Shown here: piece by piece, positions 23,797 to 35,887 of the stretch
How positions within the stretch are numbered: position 1 is the first letter of the stretch
Layout of the letters: every line of letters starts with the position of its first letter
NCBI GenBank assembly: GCA_019321725.1
Contig: CM033109.1
Location: 16,151,993 to 16,215,992 of the forward strand
Origin: Paulownia fortunei
Taxonomy: Eukaryota > Streptophyta > Magnoliopsida > Lamiales > Paulowniaceae
Direction of reading: 5' to 3'
DNA length: 64,000 nucleotides
Notes under the pieces: model-generated
What the model saw: only the letters and a program-made list of their open reading frames with translations
What the model was told of the DNA's origin: nothing
The model's database searches: none
Translations under genes and position numbers: made by a program

Positions 23797-24620
23797 CTCC
23801 ACTAACCTTTGATTAAACTTAAATTTAAATACTAAACTTGAGCTCGGGCTTGCAAGATATAGTTTGAAATTATATAAAGCTTGACTTGAAAATTCAAACC
23901 AAGCATCTAAACTTTAGCCAGCATAAAGTTAATGATAGATCTAATGCTTATATAAGAGTGTTTCTATAAGTAGTATTGTTCATATTACATTCAAAGGAAT
24001 TGTTGTCTGAGTAAGATATAGGTATGACCTATTTGTTTAAGAGCATATATGCAACAACATCCGAGTATAAGTGTTTTAGGTCCATGAAATAGCAGATTGC
24101 GATGTGTTTCAGATGGTTGCAAGTGATGCTTCTTTTTGTTTGTTTCTCAAAAAAACAATACCGATAAAAATCACAAAAAAGCATCTTTAGGATGTGTTAA
24201 GTGATACTTCTTTTTTCTTGTTTCTTGTCCAACTAAACAAGTAAAAACTTAAAGCAAGAAGGAAATAATTTTTTGTAATAGACTTTTATTAATAAATGAA
24301 ATTCACTCATGCTCCATTTGGATTGATGGATTTTAAATTAAGCATTTTATATTTATAATAAAATCCATTGAGTTTGTTTGGATAATCTCATGATACAATG
24401 GATTTCAAATCCTTAAACTCCCATTTTTGAGTTTTTTTTTGAGTTATTGTGATGGATTTCAATTTCATCTTATATGGAGTCATTTGAAACTCTTCCCCCA
24501 AATTCTCCCCTCAAATCTAAATCCTTTCATCCAAATGCAATTTTAGATATTTATGCCCATCTATTTGATATAGCTCAGCACACCCTCCACCCTTTTACCA
24601 AATTCCCATTTGGTACAATT
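23797..24620. other. Unassigned AT-rich DNA
   Basis: No coding region, repeat partner or transposon domain recognised. It is the flank of the nested block and may be old host DNA. Confidence 0.4.
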
Positions 24621-25203
24621 TGTTAGAATAATGCTGAACGAAATTAGAATTTATTATTTTACTCCTATAAAAATCATTTTTATTTATGCAATAACAAACA
24701 ATTAAATAATTTTGTTTATACTAAATTTAGATAAAATCTCTTATATCATATTTATCTATGAGACATAATTGCACATGTGGTGGCAATGATGAAATATGAT
24801 CTCCATGGTTTAAATATAAAAATAGTTCCTAGTCATAGAATTATTGAGATAAGACATTAATGATTCTAACAAACATACACATATGATGAATGCACTTAAG
24901 GAGAATGTCTCGTTTCATTGGTATTGATATGTGATGACACTAGTGCATGTGCATGAGTGCTTATTAGATAACAAGTTCACTTTTTAATCCGCTATGAAAT
25001 TTCTGATTAGAAATATTAATTGTTGAATAAAGAACTTTTATCTTAAGATAGTACAAGATTAATCCTTAAACTAGAAAAATCATGTAAGCTTACATTTAAT
25101 AATTATATTTTAATTTATTCTCTGATTATACAGAAAATCACGAAGAAAAGATTTAGATATAATTTTATTAAATATGGAGGTTTGTGAGTGTTATCAAAGG
25201 ATC

Positions 25204-25228
25204 CATCACTCATCACTCATCACTCATC
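25204..25228. repeat. Microsatellite (ATCACTC)n
   Basis: Three to four copies of the 7-base unit ATCACTC. Confidence 0.8.
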
Positions 25229-25758
25229 TATATGAATATATGATTTTTTTAAGTTTTCTACTATACTTAACTTGAAAGTACTTGGCAAAGACTGGATAAT
25301 AATTAAGAAATCGAATAATAATTAAGAAAGGATTTCTTAATTTTATCAATTAAAGTCAATATAGTAGGAATAAATACTATCACTAAGTTATTTAGATTTC
25401 GTATATTAATCAATGAGATATGCCATTATTTGTATTGACAATTTATATATTAATCGCAATAATCTTATATCATAAATAATTGTTTAGTGAGATGCATATA
25501 TTATATTTAGTGTTATTGAGGTGGAGGGAGGTGCTTTCGAATAATATTTTTTATATTTATCAGGTTTTGATTTAACATTTTAAGTGTGTCATCACGTGCA
25601 AGAATGAGGTCCTTGCCTTTTAACAATTTTTATTACGTCTTTGGGGCATCATTTGCGAAGATACAACAACTAGAATCAAGAGTCTTGTTAGAATTTGATG
25701 GCCCATATAGATATTATTTTATCAAATATTAATAATTATTGATAAGATTATTTTTTTT

Positions 25759-25980
25759 TGGAAAAAATTAAATTGTTTTTTCTACAAAAGAGTTGTGACT
25801 CAATTGATGTTTTGATGGGAGACTATTAATGTTTTATATTAAATAGGAGTTTGGTCCTCTCTCCACTTGGAAAAAATTAAATTGTTTTGGTTAAAAAAGA
25901 GTTGTGACTCAATTGGTGTTTTGATGGGAGACACCTACTAATGTTTTATATTAAATAGGAGTTTAATCCTCTCTCTAGCT
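25759..25980. repeat. Tandem duplication of ~110 bp upstream of a TATA box
   Basis: Two units (25759-25867 and 25868-25980) each start TGGAAAAAATTAAATTG and share GAGTTGTGACTCAATTG, GTTTTGATGGGAGAC and AATGTTTTATATTAAATAGG. They differ at several positions and by a small indel, so the duplication is not recent. A TATATATATAAAA box follows within 10 bases. Confidence 0.88.
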
Positions 25981-26329
25981 CACTTATATATATAAAATTG
26001 AAATACGATCAAGAAAAAAAGGTACTACAACATATCCATAAATAATTTTTATATTTATCAATAAAATTAAATTTTTGTTTCCCAATCAAATCGAGCATAG
26101 CAGAAAGATGTGGTATTAGACACTAGAATTTTTTTTTATAAAATTAATACAATTGTATAAATATGCAATTTAATCAGTTCTACATAATATATCAATTATA
26201 TTAAGGTGAATTTTAAAAAAACACAACGTGATAGAAAAAGCAATTTTTGGCCTAGTGATTCTTTCAAAATTTTCAAGTCTTCCTTACCAAACTTTAATTC
26301 GATTGAATCAGACAACACGATCTTCCAAA

Positions 26330-27711
26330 AAATCTAACACACTAATGGGAATGAGTGGGCGTTCCTAAGACTCGATTAAATTATATTGTATAATTTATTT
26401 TGTCATATTTTAAACTCATGAAATTACAAGATTAGGCTTAAAAGAGGGGAAGAAAAATATTCAGCAAACACTTGAGAACTCTCTCTTGATGGTAAACATC
26501 TAGTATGAGAGAGAAAATGAGAGACTCTATTTTATAGATGTTGAATCCCTAGTTTCTTATTCCTCTTCTAACTCTAATTAGAAGATAACTATATCTCCTA
26601 GGAACGTTATCTTTATCATCCTTTTTGTATTTATCTAGAATTCATAATTCTAGATAACACTTATAAATATTAAAAATAAATATCTCATATTTATTTATTA
26701 TCAATAATATCATTATATTTTTGGTAACTTATGATATTTATAATTAACACACAGTTTAAGAAATAATTTTCTATAATTACAAGTATAATTTAATTTGTTG
26801 CATGAAATCCATTTCAGTGTTTATGAAGATAGATTGGGGGACCTATCGACCTATAATTGCAAGCTCCAATAAATTTGGATACTTAATTAAACTCTTTGAT
26901 TTTTTTATCCAATTTATTAGTCCCAAAATTACTTCACTAAAAATTTGGAATTGCACTCTTGTAACTATAAAATAATTTAATCTGATCAATACTAAGTAGT
27001 CCGTCGATATAATCATTATATATGGTTTGATCTTCCATAGATGATTCATAATTAGAGCTAGATTTTCTGTTAACATCTCTAATTATCTTTGTTTCTTGTC
27101 TGCCATTAATTCATAGTGATCAGTTAATTTATAACCAAGTTATAAATTTGAGCGCTCTACTATTTTAGTTCCAGAATTCACTAATAAATGGAACCATCTT
27201 ATCACTTCCCGCGGGAAGATAAGGATTCCTTATCTACAAGTTTTTCCCAGCTATATATCCTAATATGATCCTAAAATACAAGTGTTTAGGAATGATAACT
27301 AACAAACCATTAACAAGCAAATCAAAGATAAGTCTATATAACCAAACTAGATTAAGATCAACACATAATTGAATCATCTATTGATATTATTTGAATTTTT
27401 AGAAAATAATAGAAATTAGGTAAAAATTCGAATTACATCTGTATAATCTTATATAATCATATTATATAAAGTGCCTCCATTATGATGTCACCATATCAAT
27501 AGTCTGGATAAGACCATTGCATTCTTAATATTAATGGACCGCACAATTAATGATTTAATTAAAGATTCCAACTTTAATTAATTTTATTATGGACTAATTC
27601 CTCTCGTATATAGCACTTATATACTAACATTATAGTTTTATTAATAAAAATGGATTTTATGTTATTCATAAGCATACCATAATATACGCTTTTAGGCTAC
27701 TATCCCTACCA
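26330..27711 (-). mobile_element. Ty1/copia LTR, left edge uncertain
   Basis: Read on the minus strand it begins TGGTAGGGATAGTAGCC at 27711, directly after a purine tract (AGGGCAAGTGGGAGAT) of a copia element. It is a different family from the other copia LTRs. The far edge near 26330 is a guess, because no TSD was found. Confidence 0.6.
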
Positions 27712-28110
27712 ATCTCCCACTTGCCCTAAAGTAGGTGAGACACGTCCCTTAGTCCTAATCCCAATATTTGACTCTCAAATGTTGTATCGTATTCTACACA
27801 ACTTCCAAAACAATAAAGAATCTTGAGCCAAACTGCTTCTTTAGCTGAATCATAAGCTATTAAGTATTCAACCTACAAGGTTGAATTAATAGTATTGGAT
27901 TATTTAACACTTTAATACTATTTTAGACTATGGCTCTTCCACTCTTAGTGGACATTGATTTGGAGGTCGACTTTTTGACTATCTTTTTTCGATTAAAATC
28001 AGAATTAGTATATTCAAAGGGATTCAGGTCTCCATCTGAATACATGATCTCCCTAAGATACTTGACAATATTCTTTTAACATTGTTCAATAATTTAACCC
28101 TATATTTGAC
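27712..28110 (-). pseudogene. Ty1/copia RNase H end, deleted stub
   Basis: Minus-strand translation shows weak but ordered matches to the end of copia pol: EIMYSDGDLNPFEYTNSDF, a KKSTSKSMSTKSGRAIV stretch, AKEAVWLK-like residues, and GLGLRDVSHLL just before the purine tract at 27712-27727. Much of RNase H is missing. It is the 3' end of the element whose 3' LTR is at 27711 and below. Confidence 0.6.
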
Positions 28111-29641
28111 TAAAAAGGATCGACTATCCCTATCGTATAACAAATATCATTAAACTCCAAAGAACGCATAGTTATGGATGCACTTCAAATTGAAAGGGAG
28201 TAGTTATTTTCCCCTAAAGTTTTTCTTGCTTTAAACATTTAGGACAATGTTTGATTAACATTTGGGGGTGGCAACTATGATTTGTGAAAATGGAGCCAAT
28301 TTTTTTCTATTTTTGTTGAAGAATTATGTGTGAATTACATGTGTGTGGTGGAAGTTCAAGAGCAAGATGACTGATGACCTATGATGAAACTTAATTGATA
28401 TTATACAGAGCCTAGAGGAAAAAAAGATTACTAATATTGTAACATGATAATTTTTATGTGTAGTTGGTCTTTGTCATGATTGACGAATTTTCATTGAGCA
28501 TGTTGTGTCAAAATCTTGTGAATTTCATATTACTTGGTGTTAGATTTCACTTCCAATGATTCTTTCTGATCAATATGTGGTGCCTTAGAAATTACTTAAT
28601 TACTCTTTGAGGCAAAATCTTAGATAACTAGCAAACTTGAAAATGATTTAGACCATCTTTAACTTGTTTATGTCTTTGAAGCTTACCTTGATAACATCAT
28701 TGTCACTTGTTCTCTAGATGAGCCTTGTGCAAAGAATGGTATATGCAAAACATATGAATGATCACCATTCAACTTCGCTTCTTGTAGCTCACTATACCTA
28801 ACCCTTGCAGCCTGAAAAACCATTGATTGTGCTTAAAGAGAGCATAATATGACATATCGTGCACAATTTGGATGTTAGGGTCATATGGAAATATTTTTGA
28901 CATGGAAGTGAATGCATTCGAGTACATGAACAAGAGTGATGTGAATAGAATTCATCACAATCCATGAATATCAAAATAAACAAGTTTGGGGGTTGTGAAA
29001 GCAAAAAAATAAGAAATAAATCCTTGGGATTCACAAAAAAAAGAAAGAAAAAAAAGAAAAAAAAAGTGAAAAATAGAAAAAAATTAAAAGAAGAAAAAAG
29101 AAGCTATGAAAAAGAAAAGAAAAGAAAAGAAAAGTATGAATCCCAAAGGAAAGAGGAAGAGAATTGGGAAAATAAAAGAAATGAGGTGAGTGAGATTTTA
29201 TGTGCAACACATTTTGCTCTCTTACTTTGTTCATTCCTACCCTTTCTTTGTAAGCTAATACATCGGCCTTACATTATAAGCTTATTGAAGTCATTTTGAT
29301 CTAAGTTTGCTAGTTTCTACATTAGTGTAGAAGGTGTAAGAAAAGCAAGCTTATGGAGCACCTAGAACTTCTTCGCTTAGATCATGAGAGTCATCGGTTC
29401 CATAATTCATTCCAAAAATGCATTCATGAAACTTAGACTTGACACTTCACACACACACATCTTGAATTCATGACTAGATTGATAAAGCACAAGTTTTGTA
29501 TGTCATTCAACTAGCTTTGTGATTAACCTTTAGATTTATGTGCAATGAAGATTGTTGAGACACTATATTGGTTGAACAAGTTGAGTTATTCATGATCAAT
29601 TATGAGCTTATGCTTAGTTTGTTAGAGTAGTGTCCGGCAAG
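28111..29641 (+). other. Athila/Tat-type noncoding 3' sequence with A-rich tract
   Basis: It contains TTTAGGACAATGTTTGATTAACATTTGGGGG (28231 onward, a hallmark block of Athila/Tat 3' regions). From 29033 to about 29185 there is a purine-rich A/G tract including AAAAGAAAAGAAAAGAAAAG. The 111-codon frame over it (28964-29299) is low-complexity lysine/glutamate and is not a gene. No pol domain is attached. Confidence 0.6.
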
Positions 29642-30239
29642 TGTAACACCCCAATTACTACACAACTATATATATAGTATAATTTAACATGATACAGCCT
29701 ATGTGCATGCATTTTTCTTTTTTTTCCTGTAATATATTAATAAATAATAAATATTTTCCCACTTACAGACTAATATATATACCTGCAGAGGACCTATAAC
29801 AATCATAATATTTACATACCCATGTATAGAAAAGTTATAAAAGTAACACACAGTACAAATCCCAAAACCTAATACATTAGACTCCAAAATCAAATAAGTT
29901 AACAACCAGCCCAACAGGTCGTCATCCATGTACACTGATCCTCAAAACCTGTAGGAGCTCCAGCCCCTCGCTCAGTAAGTCCATGGCTTCAAGTATCATC
30001 AAACTCACCTATAATGTATGAACTACGTGAGCTAATGCTCAGTAAATGAAAATCATGCATGGTGAAGGATAATCCAATATAAATGCAATGCATTTCTATA
30101 AGATCATGACAAGAATGCAAACTTATGCATAAAAATAGTCCATTCAAAATCATTTTCCATCACTAGGCCCTTGGCCCACCTACTATGTATCGGATAGAGC
30201 TCTCAACAAGATCAATAATCACATGGCCATAAATAGATC

Positions 30240-30420
30240 GACACAGTCCGGGGCCATCTCCTAGGATCACCAGAGGTCCACCCCCTGTCTTCCCCTGTGA
30301 CCCTCCAAAAGTCTTCCTAGCAGCGGTGTCGATAAGGGCACAGTCAAGTGGTCCACCCTCTCATGACCACCAGAGGCACACCCCCTGTCAACTTCTATTA
30401 TCCTCCGAGAAGTAATACTC
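30240..30420. repeat. GC-rich subfamily block with internal direct repeat
   Basis: Two similar sub-blocks, each with ACCAGAGG(T/C)(C/A)CACCCCCTGTC, lie about 95 bases apart. The same block is inverted at 57170-57345 within copy 4. It marks a subfamily of the LTR. Confidence 0.8.
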
Positions 30421-31259
30421 GTGTGCCCCAAATATCATATAAATAAGCCATAGATGGGTCTTGGTACACTAGTAGTGACCAACCAAAATATTTTCTTTCT
30501 AAAAATAATGTCATTTGTGCCAAAAACCTCAAATGTGAACATGTGTTATGCATGAACATGTATACTGATGAATGTCAAGTCCAATGACACAACGGATCCT
30601 ATGTCCCATCATCCAAGCAACATATGCACTATAAGGTATGTATAATACTCACAATACACATATCCAGATACAAAGATCATGTTTAATATAGATAATGTAC
30701 AAAAGACTGTGTTCATATATTGTAGTTGCAAATGGATTTTCACTTACCTTTCACCTTTGATATCCTACTGAAGGTTAACAAGATTCTCCTCCCTAACCTT
30801 AGATATAAGATAGCCTGTAAAAGTATAATGTATTAATTTTCATTCTTAATCAATAGGTTTCTATATCAAATCTCATAAGGGATCTTAAATCTTAAATTTA
30901 ATTAAGTAATAATCAAATCTTAAAATTTATACTCACACCAATTAGAACCTTTTAAATACCTTAATTTCTCATTTCGAATTCATTTTAATATTATCTAATT
31001 GATGTGTTATAATCCTCGTAACAAATTTCTCAATTAAATTAGCTTTTTCATCCAGTTAATACAGGATAATAAAACCAAATATTTGTAACTAATTTCGAAT
31101 TAAAGGTGTATATTAATTATTGTCTCACAAGAAGATAACTAGTTAATTTGGATCAAAAACTTTCTTTCAAATTAGAAATAAACGGCATAAATATATATTT
31201 TTATCCCTACAAAAATAAGAAAGGACTTACCCAAAATTTCCTCAAATTTCTACGGTTGA

Positions 31260-31330
31260 AATTTGTTATTTCTTTCTCCCTTTTCTTTTTCTTTCTTTAT
31301 TTTTTTTCTTCTCTTTTCCTTTCCTTTGCT
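31260..31330. repeat. Pyrimidine-rich microsatellite
   Basis: Long T/C run such as TTTCTTTCTCCCTTTTCTTT. The open frame crossing it (31148-31384) is not a gene. Confidence 0.7.
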
Positions 31331-31352
31331 GCCGTGAACGTGTGTGTGGGGT

Positions 31353-31815
31353 GTTTTAATATCTTAACTATTAAGAAAACCTAATATAATATTATAACAT
31401 ATGTATACTTATCCTTAATATAATATAATATATTATTACCTAGTATAATATATTATAACATATGTATAATATCTTGTTTTAATATCTTAACTATTACTTA
31501 GCTATTAAGAAAACCTAATATAATATTATAACATATGTATACTTATCCTTAATATAATATAATATATTATAACCTAATATAATATATTGTAACATATGTG
31601 TAATATATTATAAGTATTATATATATATATATATATAATACATGCTTATCTAAAATATAAGCTATACACGTGTATACACACACATATATATATTATGGTA
31701 TTATTTTATTATACTACACACATATACTTATATCTATATATATTTCATACATCTATACATATGTATATAATATATTTCATACATCTATATATATATATTA
31801 TATATATATAATTAA
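31353..31815. repeat. AT-rich tandem repeats and (TA)n
   Basis: A unit of about 125 bases (TTTAATATCTTAACTATT...AACATATGTATA...) occurs twice between 31353 and 31620. It is followed by (TA)n runs at about 31617-31640 and 31782-31812. It lies within the U3/R portion of copy 3 and is absent from copies 1 and 2. Confidence 0.75.
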
Positions 31816-32206
31816 TACATAATATTTGATATTTATTTATAAACCCCCAAATTTATTTTCTAGTAAGAATTTACACCATCTTAATTAACATGATAATGTC
31901 CTTATTTTTTTTTTATTATTACCATTACTATCACTATTTTCTCCCTAATTAATTTATTTACATAGTTTATCCTACACCGATAAATACAACGATGCCACCT
32001 TTCACTTACGTGTACCGTAATGGTATTTGATTGTTGACACCTAAATTCTCGTATCTTAGTACCAACTTAACCAATTTTTAATTATTAAAAATGTCATCAT
32101 CATGAAATATCAATTAAAAATGCAAATGACACATACGTAGCATGAAATGCATGAACTATATTGGTTAGGTGAGTAGCGCGAGGCTTGGGTATTATACTAA
32201 GTCAAT

Positions 32207-33670
32207 TGATCTAGTCGTTCTTATACTCTCGTGAATCATTCTTATTCATATTAATATTATTTAAATGGCAATCTTTATCTTAAATTCATCATAAGAATTA
32301 GATAAAGTCCTTAGATCACAAATAGTTATGGGGCGTGGTCGCATATATAATGGTGATTGTGGAATATGCCTCTAAGGCTGTGGTCTTAAAATATTCCAAG
32401 TCAAGGATCAATGAGATGAGACATCATTGATCCCGTTGAAACTTGTGTATATGATGCAGGCTCGAAAAGAGGATGCCTCGTTCCATGGGCATTGGTGTGG
32501 AGACACTAATGCATGTATGTGGGTGCTTGTTGGGGAATAAGTATACTGAACTACCCCACCTAAAAATTCACAATTGGAAATATTCTATTATAGAATGGGA
32601 ATTGTTAGAATTGATTTAAATAATTAAATTAATTAATTTAAATAAGTAATATGATTATTTATTTGAACTGCATAATGATTAGGGGCTCTTGAGAGTGAAT
32701 TAATTAATTGATGGAGATAAATTATATTAACTTGGCTTAAAATTAATTTAAGAAGTTAAATTAATTTCTTAAATTAATTTAACTAATTAAAAAAATATCG
32801 GCTTAATATGATTAGGTGACCTATGATGGAACTAACTAACTAGTTGATAGGATCAATTAATTATATTGAGCTTTTTAATTAATTAATGAAGATCAATTAA
32901 TTAGATTTTAATAAATTAATTAGAGTCCAAGACCATGGGGTTTAGAGGACTATTAGGATTTTTTAATTGCCAGAATTAAAGAGAGTCCTAATAAAGATGG
33001 AAAGATTTTTTCTTAAAGTGAAAGAAATAAAAGATAAGAAAGGATAAAGTTTCCTAATTGGATTATGGGACTAATTAAGGCAAGAGTTGGAGACTTAATG
33101 GGATTAGGTCAAGACTACATTGTGTATATAAATACATAAAGTAAGGGGCAAAAACCACAAGCAAGAGAGCTAGAATTTTTGACCCCCTCTCCTTTTCTTT
33201 TTTTTTTTTGTGTTCAATTTTCTTACTTCAAGAAAAATTACACTTTCAAAAGGTTCCATCCCTTTTTGATTAAAAGGTTAATTCTTCCATCACTTGTTGA
33301 TTCAAGAATTTATCTTCACTGTCAAATAGAATAAATCTTCAAGAATTAATCTTGACTTGTCCACCAAGGTTTCTTGTTAGGTTAAATAACTGTAATGAGA
33401 GTAGGAGGTCTTCTTTTGTTTTTGGTGGACAAGAAGAATGAGCAAGGCGGAGAAAAGTAAGGATTCAAAGCCCACAAATGTATGGGTGATACATTCATGT
33501 AATAGATAGGATTTATTAATGTTTTGATTAGTTACCTTTAGATTGACCTTAAGATTCACTTTGGTTTGACTGGATCGCATAGGGAAAGGCTCATGATCAT
33601 CCCATTATGTAAGTATTGTAGATGCATGCATAGGTTTATTTAATGCTTTCCTTTGATTATGCTTGCAATA
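32207..33670 (+). mobile_element. Ty1/copia LTR, 5' end lost
   Basis: From AGATAAAGTCCTTAGATC and GGGGCGTGGTCGCATATAT onward it follows the motif order of the copia LTRs in this window (GAGGATGCCTCGTTCCATGG, GGGTGCTTGTTGGGGAATAAG). It ends near TATGCTTGCAATATTAGGA. A TATATAAATA box is at 33125-33134. The TGTTAG start is not present. It abuts the broken LTR of the minus-strand Athila-like copy. Confidence 0.65.
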
Positions 33671-33687
33671 TTAGGATAGTGTAAAAT

Positions 33688-33742
33688 TAAATAAGTAACA
33701 CGAAATAAAATGATGAGTAAATAAGCAACACGAAATAAAATG
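33688..33742. repeat. Short tandem repeat at an element junction
   Basis: AAATAAGTAACACGAAATAAAATG occurs twice with small changes, exactly at the junction between the copia LTR and the Athila-like LTR. Confidence 0.7.
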
Positions 33743-34149
33743 TGAGAAGCAAGAATTAGGTCCATAAGGATTTTGAACATGAATTTATGTCCAAAATACT
33801 AAAACTGCACAAGTTTAGAAACATGCTTATTTTGAATTTAAAGTAAATCCAACAATCACTTGCAAAGTCCAAGTGATTTCTTTCATATATTTTGATCTTC
33901 ACATGATGGACTTAGGAAAAAAAATGGCACTTTTCTTCTAATTATTACTTCTTTGATCTAATGAAATATTATCTTCCAACTTGCTCACTAAATGTGTTGT
34001 CTTCTTCATTTTATTTTGGCTTTTTTTTACCTCTTTTTGTTCATTGATTTTCTAACACACAACATTAATAAAACTATAATACTAACAAGATAAAATAAGA
34101 AAAGTATAAAGGATTTGATATAAAATTATATCAAAATATGCACTTATCA
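33743..34149 (-). repeat. 3' LTR fragment of the second Athila-like element
   Basis: Minus strand starts TGATAAGTGCATATTTTGATA at 34149 and matches the first ~190 bases of the 5585 LTR, but with about 200 extra bases inside (33835-34060). It then ends at a junction near 33743. The purine tract GGGTTAAGCGTGGGGGAATT (34150-34169) precedes it. Confidence 0.85.
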
Positions 34150-34169
34150 AATTCCCCCACGCTTAACCC

Positions 34170-35887
34170 TTGCTCATCCTCGAGCAAGCTTAAAATAAAT
34201 CTAAACTAATCTACTTTTATAGGAAATCACAATTGCATTTAGCATATGCAATAAGATTTTAAACACCTAGGTGACCTACAGAGGACGAGCTATAATCTTG
34301 TGAGAGTTTCTAATGGTGATACCCACAAACGCCTATAATAACTAACTTCTAATCATTATTCTCAAGAAGCAACAAAGTAATATGAAAATAAAATCAAACA
34401 AGTGTTGAATCTAACCCTTAGTCATTTAAAAGTCAATACTTTTCCACAATAAGCATACTAAAGTGTGTGTATGAATAGTTAATGTTAATAGTGACAAAAC
34501 CATGCATGCTTCAAATAATTGAATTCCCATAGAACCTCACAAAAACCATCACCTAATCTTCAATAAAAGAGTTAAACATCATAGGCCCTTTCTCTGGTAC
34601 AAATCTCCACTACACCGAATGCACCACACAAAATCAAAAGGTCTTCAACAAAGATTGTAATGGGGCCAAAGGGTAGTGATTTGGCTAAAAAATAAAAAGA
34701 TTGATGCAACAAAGGTTCTAAAAACTTCATGGGATTAGAGATATAGAGTTTATCATTAAAGATTTCTCATACTCCATGAATTTCAACACCGGGGCCTATT
34801 GTTTTTGAATTGGACCCCTCTTCATCATTCTTATTGATTTTGCAACATCCCATTTTCAGTTGCAACTCGTAATATTTTTAACATTTTGTAATTTTTTTCT
34901 GGTTTTGTTTTTTTTTTGTTTTTTTAGAAGAGAAACTCAAACTCCCCAACACTTATCTTCTATTCCAACCTAAATTTCTTTTGTAAGCTCACCTTCTCAA
35001 TGAAATGTCTCTTAAACTCCAAATTATTTTTAGAACAAGGGTAGGATAATAGTGTATTTAGGTTAGATAAGAAGATATGGCTACCAAAAAAAATTTGCTT
35101 GTTATTGAAATGCTCAAAGTGGCTCACTATAGGGGATGTTCTCTTGAAACATCACATGGGGAACAAACTGATTTGGCCATACTACTAGAAAGCCTAATGC
35201 CTTAATCATTTGTCAAGTGGTGTTCAATCAGTCATTCGCCTCAACAGACTAAAAGAAAAAGTTCTAACACTCAACCTCTGCATGTAGAAAATCCAAGTGA
35301 TGATTAAAGCGAGGGCATAAGAACTACCTATTTTAACATGCTTGTCTCCACATTGAATAATAAATACTCTTTGTGCAAAAAGATTTAAGTATAATTATTA
35401 CAAAAATATATTAACCAAAGAACAATATCAAAGTCTAAAACAACACCCATCCTTAATCAAACAACATTATCCATATTTAATTTTAATCATTGAAGTTGGA
35501 AGAACATCTACGACTCAAAAAAAATTGAAATTCACAAAATTTTGGTAAAAATTTCACAAACTTGCCATGTTATGCAGAAAAAATAGGGGTGCATCTCAAT
35601 AATGTTACATTACCCTTAACTTCACCACCATTTTTTCATGGTTTCAACGGACCCAAAAGAAAACACACTTGAATTTTTTTTAAAAGAAAACTAGAAAAAT
35701 AACATGAACACACAAGACATGATATCAACTATCCCCTCCCCCAACCCAATCAAGACATTATCCCCAATGTTGAAAATAGATAGGAATGTAGAGTTTAGAA
35801 AATATTACCTGAAATATGACTTATTTGAAAATAAAGTTGAAACAACATAATCTATACATTATTAGTTGAAACTATTAAGGATAAATT
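34170..35887 (-). other. Noncoding 3' region of the second Athila-like element
   Basis: Collinear in reverse with 14549-15549 plus 18449-19108. At 34818-34855 it carries the uninterrupted equivalent of the GAATA site used by the solo LTR at 15555. The AACATTGGGGATAATGTCTT block is near 35755. No coding signal. Confidence 0.8.

Larger units (their letters stand above)
24621..26120 (+). mobile_element. Ty1/copia LTR-like sequence, right edge uncertain
   Basis: Starts TGTTAGAATAATGC and follows the order of motifs seen in the copia LTRs here, such as GAGAATGTCTCGTTTCATTGG and GAGTGCTTATTAGATAACAAG (compare 39170-39240). A TATATATATAAAA box near 25985 follows a tandem duplication. No end or TSD could be fixed. 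Confidence 0.5.
29642..32196 (+). mobile_element. TGTAACACC-family solo LTR (copy 3)
   Basis: Starts TGTAACACCCCAATTACTAC and ends ...GGCTTGGGTATTATA, collinear with copies 1 and 4. It carries the GC-rich block at 30240-30420 that copies 1 and 2 lack. The flanks are GCAAG and CTAAG, which agree at three of five bases, so the TSD is doubtful. No internal sequence is attached. Confidence 0.8.

Noticed and set aside
28964..29299. 111-codon lysine/glutamate-rich open frame
   Set aside because: It is low-complexity translation of an A/G tract in Athila-type noncoding DNA.
29637..32201. TSD for LTR copy 3 (GCAAG / CTAAG)
   Set aside because: Only three of five bases agree, so it is not claimed as a target duplication.
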